Shown here piece by piece: positions 41,267 through 49,370 of a stretch of DNA of 64,000 nucleotides. Numbering within the stretch: position 1 is the first letter of the stretch; the number at the start of each line of letters is the position of its first letter. Source of the DNA: CAYRNY01 sp964425755 (GTDB taxonomy: Bacteria; Chloroflexota; Anaerolineae; Aggregatilineales; Aggregatilineaceae). The stretch lies in NCBI GenBank assembly GCA_964425755.1, contig CAYRNY010000013.1, positions 62,001 to 126,000 of the forward strand, given 5' to 3'. The notes under the pieces were generated by a model. That model ran no database searches, had not been told where the DNA came from, and saw only the letters and a program-made list of their open reading frames with translations. A program made the position numbers and the translations under genes.

Positions 41267-43003
41267 CTAATCAGTACCGGCCTCTGCCACGTGATCCGCT
41301 TGCACCAACGCTTCGTATTCGTGCCGGAAATATTCAAGCGTGCTGACGACAGGATTCGGGGCCGACTGTCCCAGCCCGCACAGGCTGGTTCTCTGGACGA
41401 AGGTGCAGAGTCTTTCCAGCTTCTCCAGATCCTCCAGCGCGCCTTGCCCACCGATCACCTTATCCAACAGGGCGCGAATCTGGACCGTGCCAACCCGGCA
41501 GGGCAAACACTTGCCACAGCTTTCATCCACGCAAAAATCGATGAAGAAGCGCGCGAAATCCGGCATGCGAGTCGTGTCGTCAATGATCACCAGGCCGCCA
41601 GAGCCCATAATCGACCCCAAAGCTTTCAGGCTCTCGTAATCGACCGGCGCGTCCAGGTACTCGCTTGGGATGCACCCACCACTCGGCCCGCCGGTTTGGG
41701 CCGCCTTAAACTCGCGGTCACCTGGTATCCCGCCGCCGATCTCGTAGACAATTTCGCGCAAGGTGATCCCCATTGGGACTTCGATCAGCCCCGTGTTGCG
41801 GAGCTGCCCGGCCAACGCAAAAACTTTCGTCCCCTTGCTTTTCTCGGTTCCGATCGAGGCAAACCACGCCGCGCCCTTATTGATGATCGAGGGGATATTG
41901 CCCATTGTCTCGACATTGTTAATCACGGTTGGTGCGCCCCACAGCCCGGACGTCGAAGGGTAGGGCGGGCGCATGCGCGGCAATCCCCGCTTGCCCTCAA
42001 CCGAGTGGATCAGCGCCGTCTCTTCACCACAGACAAAAGCCCCCGCGCCAATGCGCACATCCGCATCGAAGCTGAAATCGGTACCCAGCACCGATTTGCC
42101 CAAGATGCCGCGCCGCCGCGCCGCGCGAATCGCGCGCTGGATACGCTTGATGGCGACGGGATACTCGCCACGGATATAGAGGTAGCCGGAGGTTGCGCCC
42201 ACCGCGTACGCGCAGATGATCATCCCCTCCAGCACCCGGTGGGGGTCGTCTTCCATCACCGTACGATCCATATACGCGCCGGGATCGCCCTCGTCCCCGT
42301 TGACGATCACATATTTTTCGGGCGCATCTTCGCGCAGCGTGAATTTCCACTTCAAGCCGGTGGGGAACCCAGCCCCGCCGCGCCCGCGCAGCCCGCTCTG
42401 CAATATCTCTTCGCACACCTGCGCCGGGGTCATCTCGCTGAGGACTTTAGCCAGTGCTTGATAGCCGCCGTGCGCCAGATAATCTTCCAGCTTCTCAGGA
42501 TCGATACGCCCGGTTTCGTTCAACACAACCTTGACTTGCTTGGTGAAGAAGGGCAGGTCGACCGGGATAATGTGCTGATCGGGTCCTTTTTTCTGCTTGG
42601 CCCGGCGCAGACTGGCCCGGTAGTGCATGAAATCGTGGGGCGAGCCACCAACATCTGTATCGTCGGGGTCCTCGGTATCCTCGCCCTGCAACGGCACATA
42701 CTGCGCCACGATTTGCTGGGCGACCTCGGGCGTGACATCCCCATAGAGCACGGGCGTTTCGTCTTTTGTCTCAACCCGGACCAGCGGCCCGCGGCTGCAG
42801 AGTCCCATGCAGCCGGTGGTGACTACCTCGACTTCATGTTCGTCGCATTGACAGGCGGCCACGCTCTGTTCTAGCGCTTGATGTGTCAGCCCCGCCCCGG
42901 CGGAAAGGCACGCGGTGCTGGTACAGCAGAAAATGCGTTGATGATACTGGGCCTGTCTGTCGCGCTCCTCTTGTGCAAGCTGCTCCAGAAGTTGGTTATC
43001 CAT
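41267..43003 (-). CDS. nuoF: NuoF/HydB-like NAD(P)H-binding flavoprotein subunit of formate dehydrogenase
   Basis: This 578-residue protein has an N-terminal thioredoxin-like [2Fe-2S] domain (C27-x4-C32, C65-x3-C69; FCCTSTACLSAG, TGCMGLC). The FMN/NAD(P)H-binding NuoF core follows: LQSGLRGRGGAGFPTGLKW, VNGDEGDPGAYMDR and FVCGEETALIHSVEG. A C-terminal [4Fe-4S] site is ESCGKCLPCRVGT with a later SLCGLG. It lacks the extra C-terminal ferredoxin domain seen in some HydB proteins. It passes electrons between NAD(P)H and the FdhA iron-sulfur chain. The gene overlaps nuoE by 8 bases and is 57 bases from fdhA. Such trimers can be NAD(P)-dependent or electron-bifurcating; sequence alone does not say which. 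Confidence 0.92.
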   Translation of the reverse strand: MDNQLLEQLAQEERDRQAQYHQRIFCCTSTACLSAGAGLTHQALEQSVAACQCDEHEVEVVTTGCMGLCSRGPLVRVETKDETPVLYGDVTPEVAQQIVAQYVPLQGEDTEDPDDTDVGGSPHDFMHYRASLRRAKQKKGPDQHIIPVDLPFFTKQVKVVLNETGRIDPEKLEDYLAHGGYQALAKVLSEMTPAQVCEEILQSGLRGRGGAGFPTGLKWKFTLREDAPEKYVIVNGDEGDPGAYMDRTVMEDDPHRVLEGMIICAYAVGATSGYLYIRGEYPVAIKRIQRAIRAARRRGILGKSVLGTDFSFDADVRIGAGAFVCGEETALIHSVEGKRGLPRMRPPYPSTSGLWGAPTVINNVETMGNIPSIINKGAAWFASIGTEKSKGTKVFALAGQLRNTGLIEVPMGITLREIVYEIGGGIPGDREFKAAQTGGPSGGCIPSEYLDAPVDYESLKALGSIMGSGGLVIIDDTTRMPDFARFFIDFCVDESCGKCLPCRVGTVQIRALLDKVIGGQGALEDLEKLERLCTFVQRTSLCGLGQSAPNPVVSTLEYFRHEYEALVQADHVAEAGTD

Positions 43004-43526
43004 GCTGCCCCCCGTATTTTTCCTTGGAAGAAGCGACTATCTCTTTGACGCGCGCGGTAATACCTTCCGGGGTTTCTTTGCCGCGCACCGTGCCATCCAG
43101 AACAACCACCGGGGCTAGGCCACAGCTTCCGAGGCAGCGTGCCATCGTCAGGCTGAACAGGCCATCGGACGTTGTCCCTCCTTCCGCGACATTGAACTCT
43201 TCAGCGAGCGCCTGGGCGATGCGTTCGGCCCCTTTCACATAGCACGCTGTCCCGGCGCAGACGATGCAGTTATGCTCGCCCAGCGGCTCGAAGGTGAACA
43301 TATGGTAGAACGTCGCCACGCCATACACGCGGACAAACGGCACGTTTAGCTGTTCGGAGACATAATGCAACAGTTCTTCAGACAGGTAACCAAATGTTTC
43401 TTGGGCTGTGTTGAGGACTTCCAAAAGCGCGTCTTTTTCATAGTTGTAGCGTTTCATGGTGCGTTCAATCGCTTTGTAGCGATTGTCACCGCCGGGAAAA
43501 TGTGCCAATTTTTGTTGTCTGGACAT
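42996..43526 (-). CDS. nuoE: NuoE-like [2Fe-2S] subunit
   Basis: The 176-residue protein carries the thioredoxin-like [2Fe-2S] ligands C90-x4-C95 (CAGTACYVKGA) and C131-x3-C135 (ARCLGSCGLAP). The N-terminal helical region includes TAQETFGYLSEELLHYVSEQL and GVATFYHMFTFEPLG. It is the first gene of the formate dehydrogenase operon and overlaps nuoF by 8 bases. The leader of about 140 bases contains a 7-bp hairpin (43569-43587) of unknown meaning. Confidence 0.93.
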   Translation of the reverse strand: MSRQQKLAHFPGGDNRYKAIERTMKRYNYEKDALLEVLNTAQETFGYLSEELLHYVSEQLNVPFVRVYGVATFYHMFTFEPLGEHNCIVCAGTACYVKGAERIAQALAEEFNVAEGGTTSDGLFSLTMARCLGSCGLAPVVVLDGTVRGKETPEGITARVKEIVASSKEKYGGQHG

Positions 43527-43671
43527 CTCACTATCTCTTTAAAGGCTATGCATTCAATAGTATCGTGTGCATCGCCACTCGCGATGCCACCTATCAAGAA
43601 TCTCCTTCCTGCTGGATACGTTAGCAAGCGGTGTGCGCCCTAAAAAAAACGCACGGCTTACGTCACCCGTT

Positions 43672-43702
43672 ATTATAGTCCTAAATCCAATTGCCGTCAC
43701 AC
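43672..43702 (-). promoter_or_regulatory. Promoter of the nuoE-nuoF-fdhA operon
   Basis: On the minus strand a perfect TATAAT (43672-43677) is preceded by a weak TGTGAC about 18 bases earlier. It is divergent from the T-box leader promoter about 75 bases away. The weak -35 would suit an activator, but no clear palindrome was found. Confidence 0.5.
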
Positions 43703-43747
43703 AAGGCTGGTGCCACAGAAACAGCCCGCGATATGCACGCGAAATGC

Positions 43748-43776
43748 TTGACAATCCGCGCCAACGTTGCTACTGT
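43748..43776 (+). promoter_or_regulatory. Promoter of the trp leader
   Basis: A perfect TTGACA (43748-43753), a 17-base spacer and TACTGT (43771-43776). The predicted start near 43783 leaves a leader of about 415 bases before trpD, long enough for a complete T-box structure. Confidence 0.75.
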
Positions 43777-43782
43777 ATGGAG

Positions 43783-44171
43783 CATATAACGCGATATTCA
43801 AAAGGCGTTGATCTGGAAGAGTACACACCGTGGCGGTGTGCAGAGAGTCGCCGGGTGCTGCAAAGGCGATACATGCGCCGGTGTGGAATGGCCCAGGGAG
43901 CCGCCGGTCGAAAGCGCGACCAAACGCGCGAGTAGCCCGTGCCGGAGACACCACCGTTACCAGGGTGACGGGTATCGAAACGGTTATGCACGGTCGCTGC
44001 GTGTGAGCTTTTTCTGTACCTCAAATGAGTGAAGCTGGCTTGCCTGACCAATCCAGGGGCGTCACCCCTGGATTTTTGTTTTCCGGTGCCTGGTTTGGGC
44101 AGGACGGCTTAACCAAGGTGGCACCACGGGAATCTCTCCTCTCGTCCTTGACCGGCGGGGAGAGATTTTTT
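43783..44171 (+). ncRNA. T-box leader with tryptophan (UGG) specifier, controlling trpDCF-GNAT-trpBA
   Basis: The conserved T-box sequence is at 44111-44128 (AACCAAGGTGGCACCACG, two changes from the consensus). Its TGGC bulge would pair with the GCCA end of tRNA-Trp. Stem I is recognisable: AGTA (43820-43823) opens the specifier loop, CACACCG (43824-43830) pairs with CGGTGTG (43879-43885), and GAA (43886-43888) is followed by the specifier TGG (43889-43891). The apical GNTG motif is GCTGCAA (43857-43863) in a loop closed by TCGCC/GGCGA. The terminator stem is AATCTCTCC (44131-44139)/GGAGAGATT (44159-44167) with TTTTTT. Uncharged tRNA-Trp should favour the antiterminator and switch on the operon. 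Confidence 0.88.
44051..44081 (+). terminator. Terminator-like hairpin inside the T-box leader
   Basis: A perfect 9-bp stem ATCCAGGGG (44051-44059)/CCCCTGGAT (44065-44073) with a 5-base loop is followed by TTTTTGTTTT. By position it could be T-box Stem III, but it has all the hallmarks of an intrinsic terminator, 30 bases before the T-box sequence. Confidence 0.65.
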
Positions 44172-44197
44172 GTTCTGGTTAAGGAGCACACAGCATC

Positions 44198-45247
44198 ATG
44201 ACAGCACAAATCGACATCCAACGCGCGATTGACATCATCAGCCGCTACGGCCAGCTTCGCCCGGAAGAAGCCGAGTCCGTGATGAACCAGATCATGCGTG
44301 GCGAGGCTTCAGAAGCGCAGGTCGGCGCGTACCTGATGGGGCTGCGCATGAAGGGCGAGACGCAGGCCGAGATCCTCGGCAGCGCGCGCGCCATGCGGGC
44401 CAACGCGATCCGCGTGCCGACGCGCGCCAACGGCGATCTGCTGGACACCTGCGGGACCGGTGGCGACAAGTCCGGCACGTTCAACATCAGCACGACGGTG
44501 GCGTTTGTCGCGGCGGGGGCGGGCGTGCGCATCGCCAAGCACGGCAATCGCGCCTCGACCAGCAAGTGCGGCAGCGCGGACGTGCTGGCGGAGTTGGGCG
44601 TCAACCTGGACCTGACGCCGGAACAGGTCGGGCGCTGCATTGACGAGATCGGGATCGGGTTTATGTACGCGCCGAAGCTGCATCCCGCGATGAAGCACGC
44701 GATTGGCCCGCGCCGGCAACTGAAGGTGCGCACGATCTTTAACATCCTCGGCCCGCTGACCAACCCGGCGGGCGCGCGGCGGCAGTTGATGGGCGTCTTC
44801 GCGCCGGACCTGACCGACTACATCGCGAACGTGCTGGGTGACCTGGGCGCGGAGTCCGCGATCGTGGTGTGCGGTTACGGCAACGTGGACGAACTCACGA
44901 CCACCGGCCCGAACCAGGTCAGTCATTACCATAACGGCGAGGTACGTACTTACGTGCTCGACCCGCTTGATCTCGACCTGGAACCGGCGCATATCTGGGA
45001 CCTGTTGGGCGGTGACGTACAGGAGAACGCGCGCATCCTGCGCGGTATTCTCAGCGGCGAGATCAACAGCGCCAAGCGTGACGTTGTGTTACTGAACGCG
45101 GCGGCTGCGCTGCTGGCAGCGGAGATGGTCAGTGATTATGCCGAGGGCATCGCGCTGGCACGTGACGTGATCAACAGCGGCAAAGCGCTTGAAAAACTCG
45201 ACGCGTTGATCGCGTATTCGCAGGAGTTGGCGGCTGATGGCGCGTAA
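44198..45247 (+). CDS. trpD: Anthranilate phosphoribosyltransferase
   Basis: This 349-residue enzyme joins anthranilate to PRPP, the second step of tryptophan synthesis. The PRPP-binding motif DTCGTGGDKSGTFNIST (about residues 83-99) is intact. KHGNRASTSKCGSADVLAELG and RTIFNILGPLTNPA are also typical. It is the first gene after the T-box leader; AAGGAG lies 11 bases before the ATG. The end overlaps trpC by 11 bases. The trpE and trpG genes for the first step are not in this operon. Confidence 0.97.
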   Translation: MTAQIDIQRAIDIISRYGQLRPEEAESVMNQIMRGEASEAQVGAYLMGLRMKGETQAEILGSARAMRANAIRVPTRANGDLLDTCGTGGDKSGTFNISTTVAFVAAGAGVRIAKHGNRASTSKCGSADVLAELGVNLDLTPEQVGRCIDEIGIGFMYAPKLHPAMKHAIGPRRQLKVRTIFNILGPLTNPAGARRQLMGVFAPDLTDYIANVLGDLGAESAIVVCGYGNVDELTTTGPNQVSHYHNGEVRTYVLDPLDLDLEPAHIWDLLGGDVQENARILRGILSGEINSAKRDVVLLNAAAALLAAEMVSDYAEGIALARDVINSGKALEKLDALIAYSQELAADGA

Positions 45248-46058
45248 GTTTGTGCGCACGCAGACCGTGCTGGACCGGATTCTCGACGCCAAGGTCCGCG
45301 AAGTCGCCGCGCACAAGGCGCACGTGTCGCTGGCGGAGATGCGCGCGCAGGCCGAGGGGGCGTTCCCGTGTCGCGACATGATTACGGCGCTGCGACGGGA
45401 CACGGTCGCGTTGATCGCGGAAGTCAAGCATGCCTCACCTTCGCGGGGCGTGCTGGTCGACCCGTTCGATCCGGTGGCGCTGGGCAAGACCTATGCCGAA
45501 CACGGCGCGGCGGCAGTCTCTGTGCTGACGGATGCGCCGTTCTTCCAGGGGGCGCTGGAACACCTCACTGCGGTGCGTGAAGCGGTAGACGTGCCGGTGC
45601 TGCGCAAAGACTTTGTGATCGACCCGTACCAGGTGTACGAGGGACGCGCAGCAGGTGCGGACGCGATCCTGCTGATCGTCGCGGCGCTGGACGACGCGCA
45701 GCTTGCCGATCTGCACGCGCTGGCGAACGCGCTCGGCATGGCGGCGCTGGTGGAGGTGCATCAGGCGCGCGAACTCGAACGCGCGCTGGCGCTCGATCCG
45801 CTGTTGGTGGGCATCAATAACCGCGACCTGCACACGTTTGATGTCAGCCTTGAGACGGCGGCTCGCCTGGCGCGGCAGGTCCCTGCCGGTGTGACGTTGG
45901 TCGCGGAAAGCGGTATTTTCAACGCGGCGGACGTGCAGCGTATGGGGCAGATCGGCGCGCATGCGGTGCTTGTCGGCGAGGCATTGGTCACCGCGCCGGA
46001 CGTGGCCGCCAAAGTGCGCGAACTTGCCGGGCAGAGACGACGCGAGGTGCAGGCATGA
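45237..46058 (+). CDS. trpC: Indole-3-glycerol phosphate synthase
   Basis: This 273-residue TIM-barrel enzyme cyclises carboxyphenylamino-deoxyribulose phosphate to indole-glycerol phosphate. Catalytic elements seen are IAEVKHASPSRGVL (Glu and Lys), VLRKDFVIDPYQVYE (Lys), LVEVHQARELERAL (Glu) and LVGINNRDLHTFDV, followed by VAESGIF. The start overlaps the trpD end by 11 bases, and the end overlaps trpF by 4 bases. Confidence 0.97.
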   Translation: MARKFVRTQTVLDRILDAKVREVAAHKAHVSLAEMRAQAEGAFPCRDMITALRRDTVALIAEVKHASPSRGVLVDPFDPVALGKTYAEHGAAAVSVLTDAPFFQGALEHLTAVREAVDVPVLRKDFVIDPYQVYEGRAAGADAILLIVAALDDAQLADLHALANALGMAALVEVHQARELERALALDPLLVGINNRDLHTFDVSLETAARLARQVPAGVTLVAESGIFNAADVQRMGQIGAHAVLVGEALVTAPDVAAKVRELAGQRRREVQA

Positions 46059-46732
46059 CAGGATACACGCGCATCAAAATCTGCGGGATCACGTCGCTGG
46101 AAAATGCGCTGATGTGCGCCCAGGCGGGCGCGGACTTGCTGGGCTTAAACTTCTACCCGCCCAGCCCGCGTTACATCGATCCGGCTGCCGCCCGTGTGCT
46201 CACGGGCGGGCTGCGTGCGGCGTTGGGCGACCGGTGCCCGGTGCTGGTGGGCGTGTTCGTTAACGCGGGTGTGGATGACTTGGCGCATGTGATGCAAGTC
46301 GCCGGGCTGGACGCGGTCCAGCTCAGCGGGGATGAACCCCTGGCGACGGTACAGGCGTTACAGGGACGCGTGATCAAGGCGCTTCGTCCGCGCCACGTGG
46401 ACGACGCGCGCGCGCTGTCCGCCCAGTTTGCGCCGCACGGCGCGCTAGACGGGCGTCTGCCGTCGCTGTTGGTTGACGCGTATCACAAGGCGCTGTACGG
46501 TGGTACGGGCGAAGAAGCGAGCATCGAGGTCGCGCTAGCGGTGCGGGAGCGTGTCCCGCGCTTGATGCTGGCGGGCGGGCTGAAGCCGGCGAACGTCGCG
46601 GCACGCGTGCGTGCGATCCGGCCCTGGGGGGTGGATGTCGCCAGCGGCGTTGAGGCGGGCACACCGGGGATCAAAGACCCGGCACTGGTAAAGGCGCTGG
46701 TTGACGCGGTACGGGAGGCGGACCGCGCATGA
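46055..46732 (+). CDS. trpF: Phosphoribosylanthranilate isomerase
   Basis: This is a 225-residue TIM-barrel isomerase. The catalytic cysteine is in IKICGITSLENAL (residues 7-19), and the aspartate in the VQLSGDEP and LLVDAYHKALYGGTG regions. The phosphate-binding end is LAGGLKPANVAARV with VDVASGVEAGTPGIKD. Overlaps with trpC (4 bases) and with the acetyltransferase gene (ATGA, 4 bases) show strict operon organisation. Confidence 0.96.
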   Translation: MTGYTRIKICGITSLENALMCAQAGADLLGLNFYPPSPRYIDPAAARVLTGGLRAALGDRCPVLVGVFVNAGVDDLAHVMQVAGLDAVQLSGDEPLATVQALQGRVIKALRPRHVDDARALSAQFAPHGALDGRLPSLLVDAYHKALYGGTGEEASIEVALAVRERVPRLMLAGGLKPANVAARVRAIRPWGVDVASGVEAGTPGIKDPALVKALVDAVREADRA

Positions 46733-47244
46733 CGAGACGCATCGCCATCGACAATATGATCATTGCGGCCATGCATCCTGGCGACTGGCCGCAGGTCGAG
46801 GCGATCTACCGCGAGGGGATCGCCACCGGCAACGCCACATTTGAGACCGAAACGCCAACCTGGGACGTCTGGGACGCCACGCATCTTACCGCGTGCAGGT
46901 TGGTGGCGCGCGACGGGGAACGCGTGCTTGGCTGGGCAGCGCTCTCGCCCGTGTCGGGGCGCTGCGTTTACGGTGGCGTCGCGGAGGTCAGCGTATATGT
47001 CGCAGCGGCGGCACGCGGGCGCGGCGTGGGCAAGGCGCTGCTGCAGGCGCTGGTCGCCGCCTCGGAAGAAGCCGGTCTCTGGACGCTCCAGGCGGGCATC
47101 CTGCGCGAGAACGCCGCCAGCATCGCGCTGCACGAAAGGTGCGGGTTCCGCGTGGTGGGCGTGCGCGAGAAGTTGGGACAGTTACACGGCACGTGGCGCG
47201 ATGTGGTCTTGATGGAACGTCGCAGCATGGTAGTTGGGAGATAG
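46729..47244 (+). CDS. GNAT acetyltransferase embedded in the trp operon (phosphinothricin/L-amino acid N-acyltransferase type)
   Basis: The 171-residue protein has the GNAT fold: the acetyl-CoA loop AAARGRGVGKALLQALVAASEEAG (about 94-117), preceded by VAEVSVYV, and a C-terminal NAASIALHERCGFRVVGVREK. The N-terminal half DWPQVEAIYREGIATGNATFETE and the end HGTWRDVVLMERR resemble the Pat/Bar and MnaT group, which acetylate amino acids such as methionine sulfone or phosphinothricin. It is coupled to trpF by a 4-base overlap and precedes trpB by 15 bases. Its presence here suggests a substrate linked to tryptophan or its precursors; that is inference. Confidence 0.88.
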   Translation: MTRRIAIDNMIIAAMHPGDWPQVEAIYREGIATGNATFETETPTWDVWDATHLTACRLVARDGERVLGWAALSPVSGRCVYGGVAEVSVYVAAAARGRGVGKALLQALVAASEEAGLWTLQAGILRENAASIALHERCGFRVVGVREKLGQLHGTWRDVVLMERRSMVVGR

Positions 47245-47259
47245 GGAAACGCTAAACCG

Positions 47260-48513
47260 ATGATGGATACAGCAGATACGACAGATACCACGATTGACGA
47301 GAACACAAGCCGCCAACAGGTCCCTGACGCGCGTGGCTATTATGGCGAGTTTGGCGGGCGTTTCGTGCCGGAGACGGTGGTCCCCGCGCTGGATGAACTG
47401 ACCGCTGCTTTTCACGCTGCGCTTGACGACCCTGCTTTACAACGAGAATTCGCGGACTTGCAGGCTACCTACACCGGGCGGCCCACACCGATCACGTATG
47501 CACGGCGGCTGAGCGAGCAGCTTGGCGGTGCGCGGATCTACCTGAAACGCGAAGACCTGGCGCATACCGGCGCGCACAAGATCAACAACGCGCTCGGGCA
47601 GGCGCTGCTCGCGGTGCGCATGGGCAAGCGGCGCATCGTCGCGGAGACCGGCGCGGGGCAACACGGCGTCGCGACGGCGACCGCGTGCGCGCTGCTGGGG
47701 CTGGAGTGCCACGTGTATATGGGCAGTGTGGACATGGCTCGCCAGCGTCCGAACGTGTTTCGCATGAAGCTGCTCGGCGCGGACGTGATCCCGGTGGAGA
47801 GCGGCAGCAAGACGCTGAAGGACGCGATCAATGAAGCGATCCGCGACTGGGTGACGAACGTGCAGGACACGCATTACCTGCTCGGATCAGCGCTGGGGCC
47901 GCATCCTTACCCGCTGATCGTGCGCCACTTCCAGAGCGTGATCGGCTTTGAGGCGCGGGAGCAAATGCAGCGGCTGGTCGGGCGGCAGCCGGATATGTGC
48001 ATCGCGTGCGTGGGCGGTGGCAGCAACGCGATCGGGTTGTTTCACGCGTATCGCGATGATGAGGATGTCGACCTGATCGGCGTCGAAGCGGGGGGACGTG
48101 GCATCGCCAGCGGCGCGCATGCCGCCCGTTTTGCCGACCCGGCCATCGGGCGGCCCGGCGTGCTGCATGGCACGCGTTCGTTTGTGCTGCAGGACGCGGA
48201 CGGCCAGATCATGCAGACGCACAGCGTCTCGGCAGGGCTGGATTACGCCTCGGTCGGCCCGGAACACGCATACCTGCGTGCGTTGGAGCGCGCGTTCTAC
48301 ACCACCGCGACGGATGAAGAGGCGCTGGCGGCGTTCCAGATGTTGAGCGAGTACGAGGGGATCATCCCGGCGCTGGAAAGCGCGCACGCGGTCGCGGAGG
48401 CGATCAAGCGCGCGCCGGGGATGGCGCAAGACGCGATCATCCTGGTGAACCTCTCCGGGCGTGGCGACAAGGACCTGGACACGGTAATGAGCGAACTGGA
48501 GAAAAACGCATGA
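47260..48513 (+). CDS. trpB: Tryptophan synthase beta chain
   Basis: This 417-residue PLP enzyme condenses indole and serine. PLP lysine lies in KREDLAHTGAHKINNALGQ, and the glutamate in ETGAGQHGVATA. The phosphate-binding GGGSNAIG and the N-terminal RGYYGEFGGRFVPETV mark the standard TrpB1 type that works with TrpA. Two ATG codons are adjacent (47260, 47263). The stop overlaps the trpA start by 4 bases. Confidence 0.97.
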   Translation: MMDTADTTDTTIDENTSRQQVPDARGYYGEFGGRFVPETVVPALDELTAAFHAALDDPALQREFADLQATYTGRPTPITYARRLSEQLGGARIYLKREDLAHTGAHKINNALGQALLAVRMGKRRIVAETGAGQHGVATATACALLGLECHVYMGSVDMARQRPNVFRMKLLGADVIPVESGSKTLKDAINEAIRDWVTNVQDTHYLLGSALGPHPYPLIVRHFQSVIGFEAREQMQRLVGRQPDMCIACVGGGSNAIGLFHAYRDDEDVDLIGVEAGGRGIASGAHAARFADPAIGRPGVLHGTRSFVLQDADGQIMQTHSVSAGLDYASVGPEHAYLRALERAFYTTATDEEALAAFQMLSEYEGIIPALESAHAVAEAIKRAPGMAQDAIILVNLSGRGDKDLDTVMSELEKNA

Positions 48514-49337
48514 CCGGCATGGCGGGCACACGGACCGGCCTCGATGCGCTCGCGGCGATGTTTGCCCGGGCGGACCGCGAGCAGCGCGCGGCATTCTTGC
48601 CGTATTTCCCGATCGGCTATCCGGGCTACGCGGAATCGCTGGACGTGCTCGCGGCGCTGGCGGCGGCAGGGGTGGATGGGTTCGAGATCGGGATGCCGTT
48701 CAGCGACCCGCTGGCAGATGGCCCGACGATCCAGGCCGCGACCCAGGTCGCGCTGGAGAACGGGATCACGGTAGCGCGCTGCTTGCAGGCTGTGCGCGAT
48801 CTGCGGGCGCGCGGCATCGCACAGCCGATGCTGTTGATGGGGTATCTCAACCCGCTGTTGGCTTACGGGCCGGAACGCTTCGTTACAGACGCTAAGGCCG
48901 CCGGGGCGGATGGCCTGATCATCCCCGACCTGCCGCCGGAAGAAGCGGATTTGTTCAGTGCGGCGTGTGCGCGGGAAGGGTTAGCGCTGGTATTTTTCCT
49001 CGCGCCGACGAGCAATGCGGACCGCATCGCATATGTGGCAGCACAGGCCAGCGGGTTTATCTACGTGGTGTCGGTCACCGGGGTGACCGGCGCGCGGGCT
49101 ACGCTGCCGCCCGGGCTTGCGGACTTCATCGCGCAGGTGCGCGCGCAAACCGACCAGCGCTTGGTGTTGGGGTTCGGCATCAGCCAGCCGGAACAGGCAC
49201 GGTTGATGAACGGGTTGGTGGATGGCTTTATTGTTGGCAGCGCGTTGGTCCGCGCGGCGGGCGATGGCGCGGATACGGCACGCGCGCTGGCGGCATCACT
49301 GCGCGCGGCGCTGGATGTGGCTGCCGGTGGCACCTGA
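48510..49337 (+). CDS. trpA: Tryptophan synthase alpha chain
   Basis: This 275-residue TIM-barrel protein cleaves indole-glycerol phosphate. The catalytic glutamate and aspartate lie in FEIGMPFSDPLADGPTIQAA. Other family segments are MGYLNPLLAYGPERF, DGLIIPDLPPEEA and YVVSVTGVTGAR, with VLGFGISQPEQA at the phosphate site. It is the last gene of the trp operon and converges on uxaC with a 33-base gap; no clear terminator is seen between them. Confidence 0.97.
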   Translation: MTGMAGTRTGLDALAAMFARADREQRAAFLPYFPIGYPGYAESLDVLAALAAAGVDGFEIGMPFSDPLADGPTIQAATQVALENGITVARCLQAVRDLRARGIAQPMLLMGYLNPLLAYGPERFVTDAKAAGADGLIIPDLPPEEADLFSAACAREGLALVFFLAPTSNADRIAYVAAQASGFIYVVSVTGVTGARATLPPGLADFIAQVRAQTDQRLVLGFGISQPEQARLMNGLVDGFIVGSALVRAAGDGADTARALAASLRAALDVAAGGT

Positions 49338-49370
49338 TCGCCCGATCGACCAACTCGCCTCGACACGACC

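Noticed and set aside
41114..42874. Long open frame (586 codons) opposite nuoF
   Set aside because: It is antisense to a clear NuoF gene, has no ribosome site and is rich in His/Arg/Gln as expected of a high-GC shadow frame.
43642..43670. Hairpin plus eight T's (minus strand) as an attenuator in the nuoE leader
   Set aside because: The possible stem is only 4-5 bp and lies almost at the transcription start, so a working terminator is unlikely.
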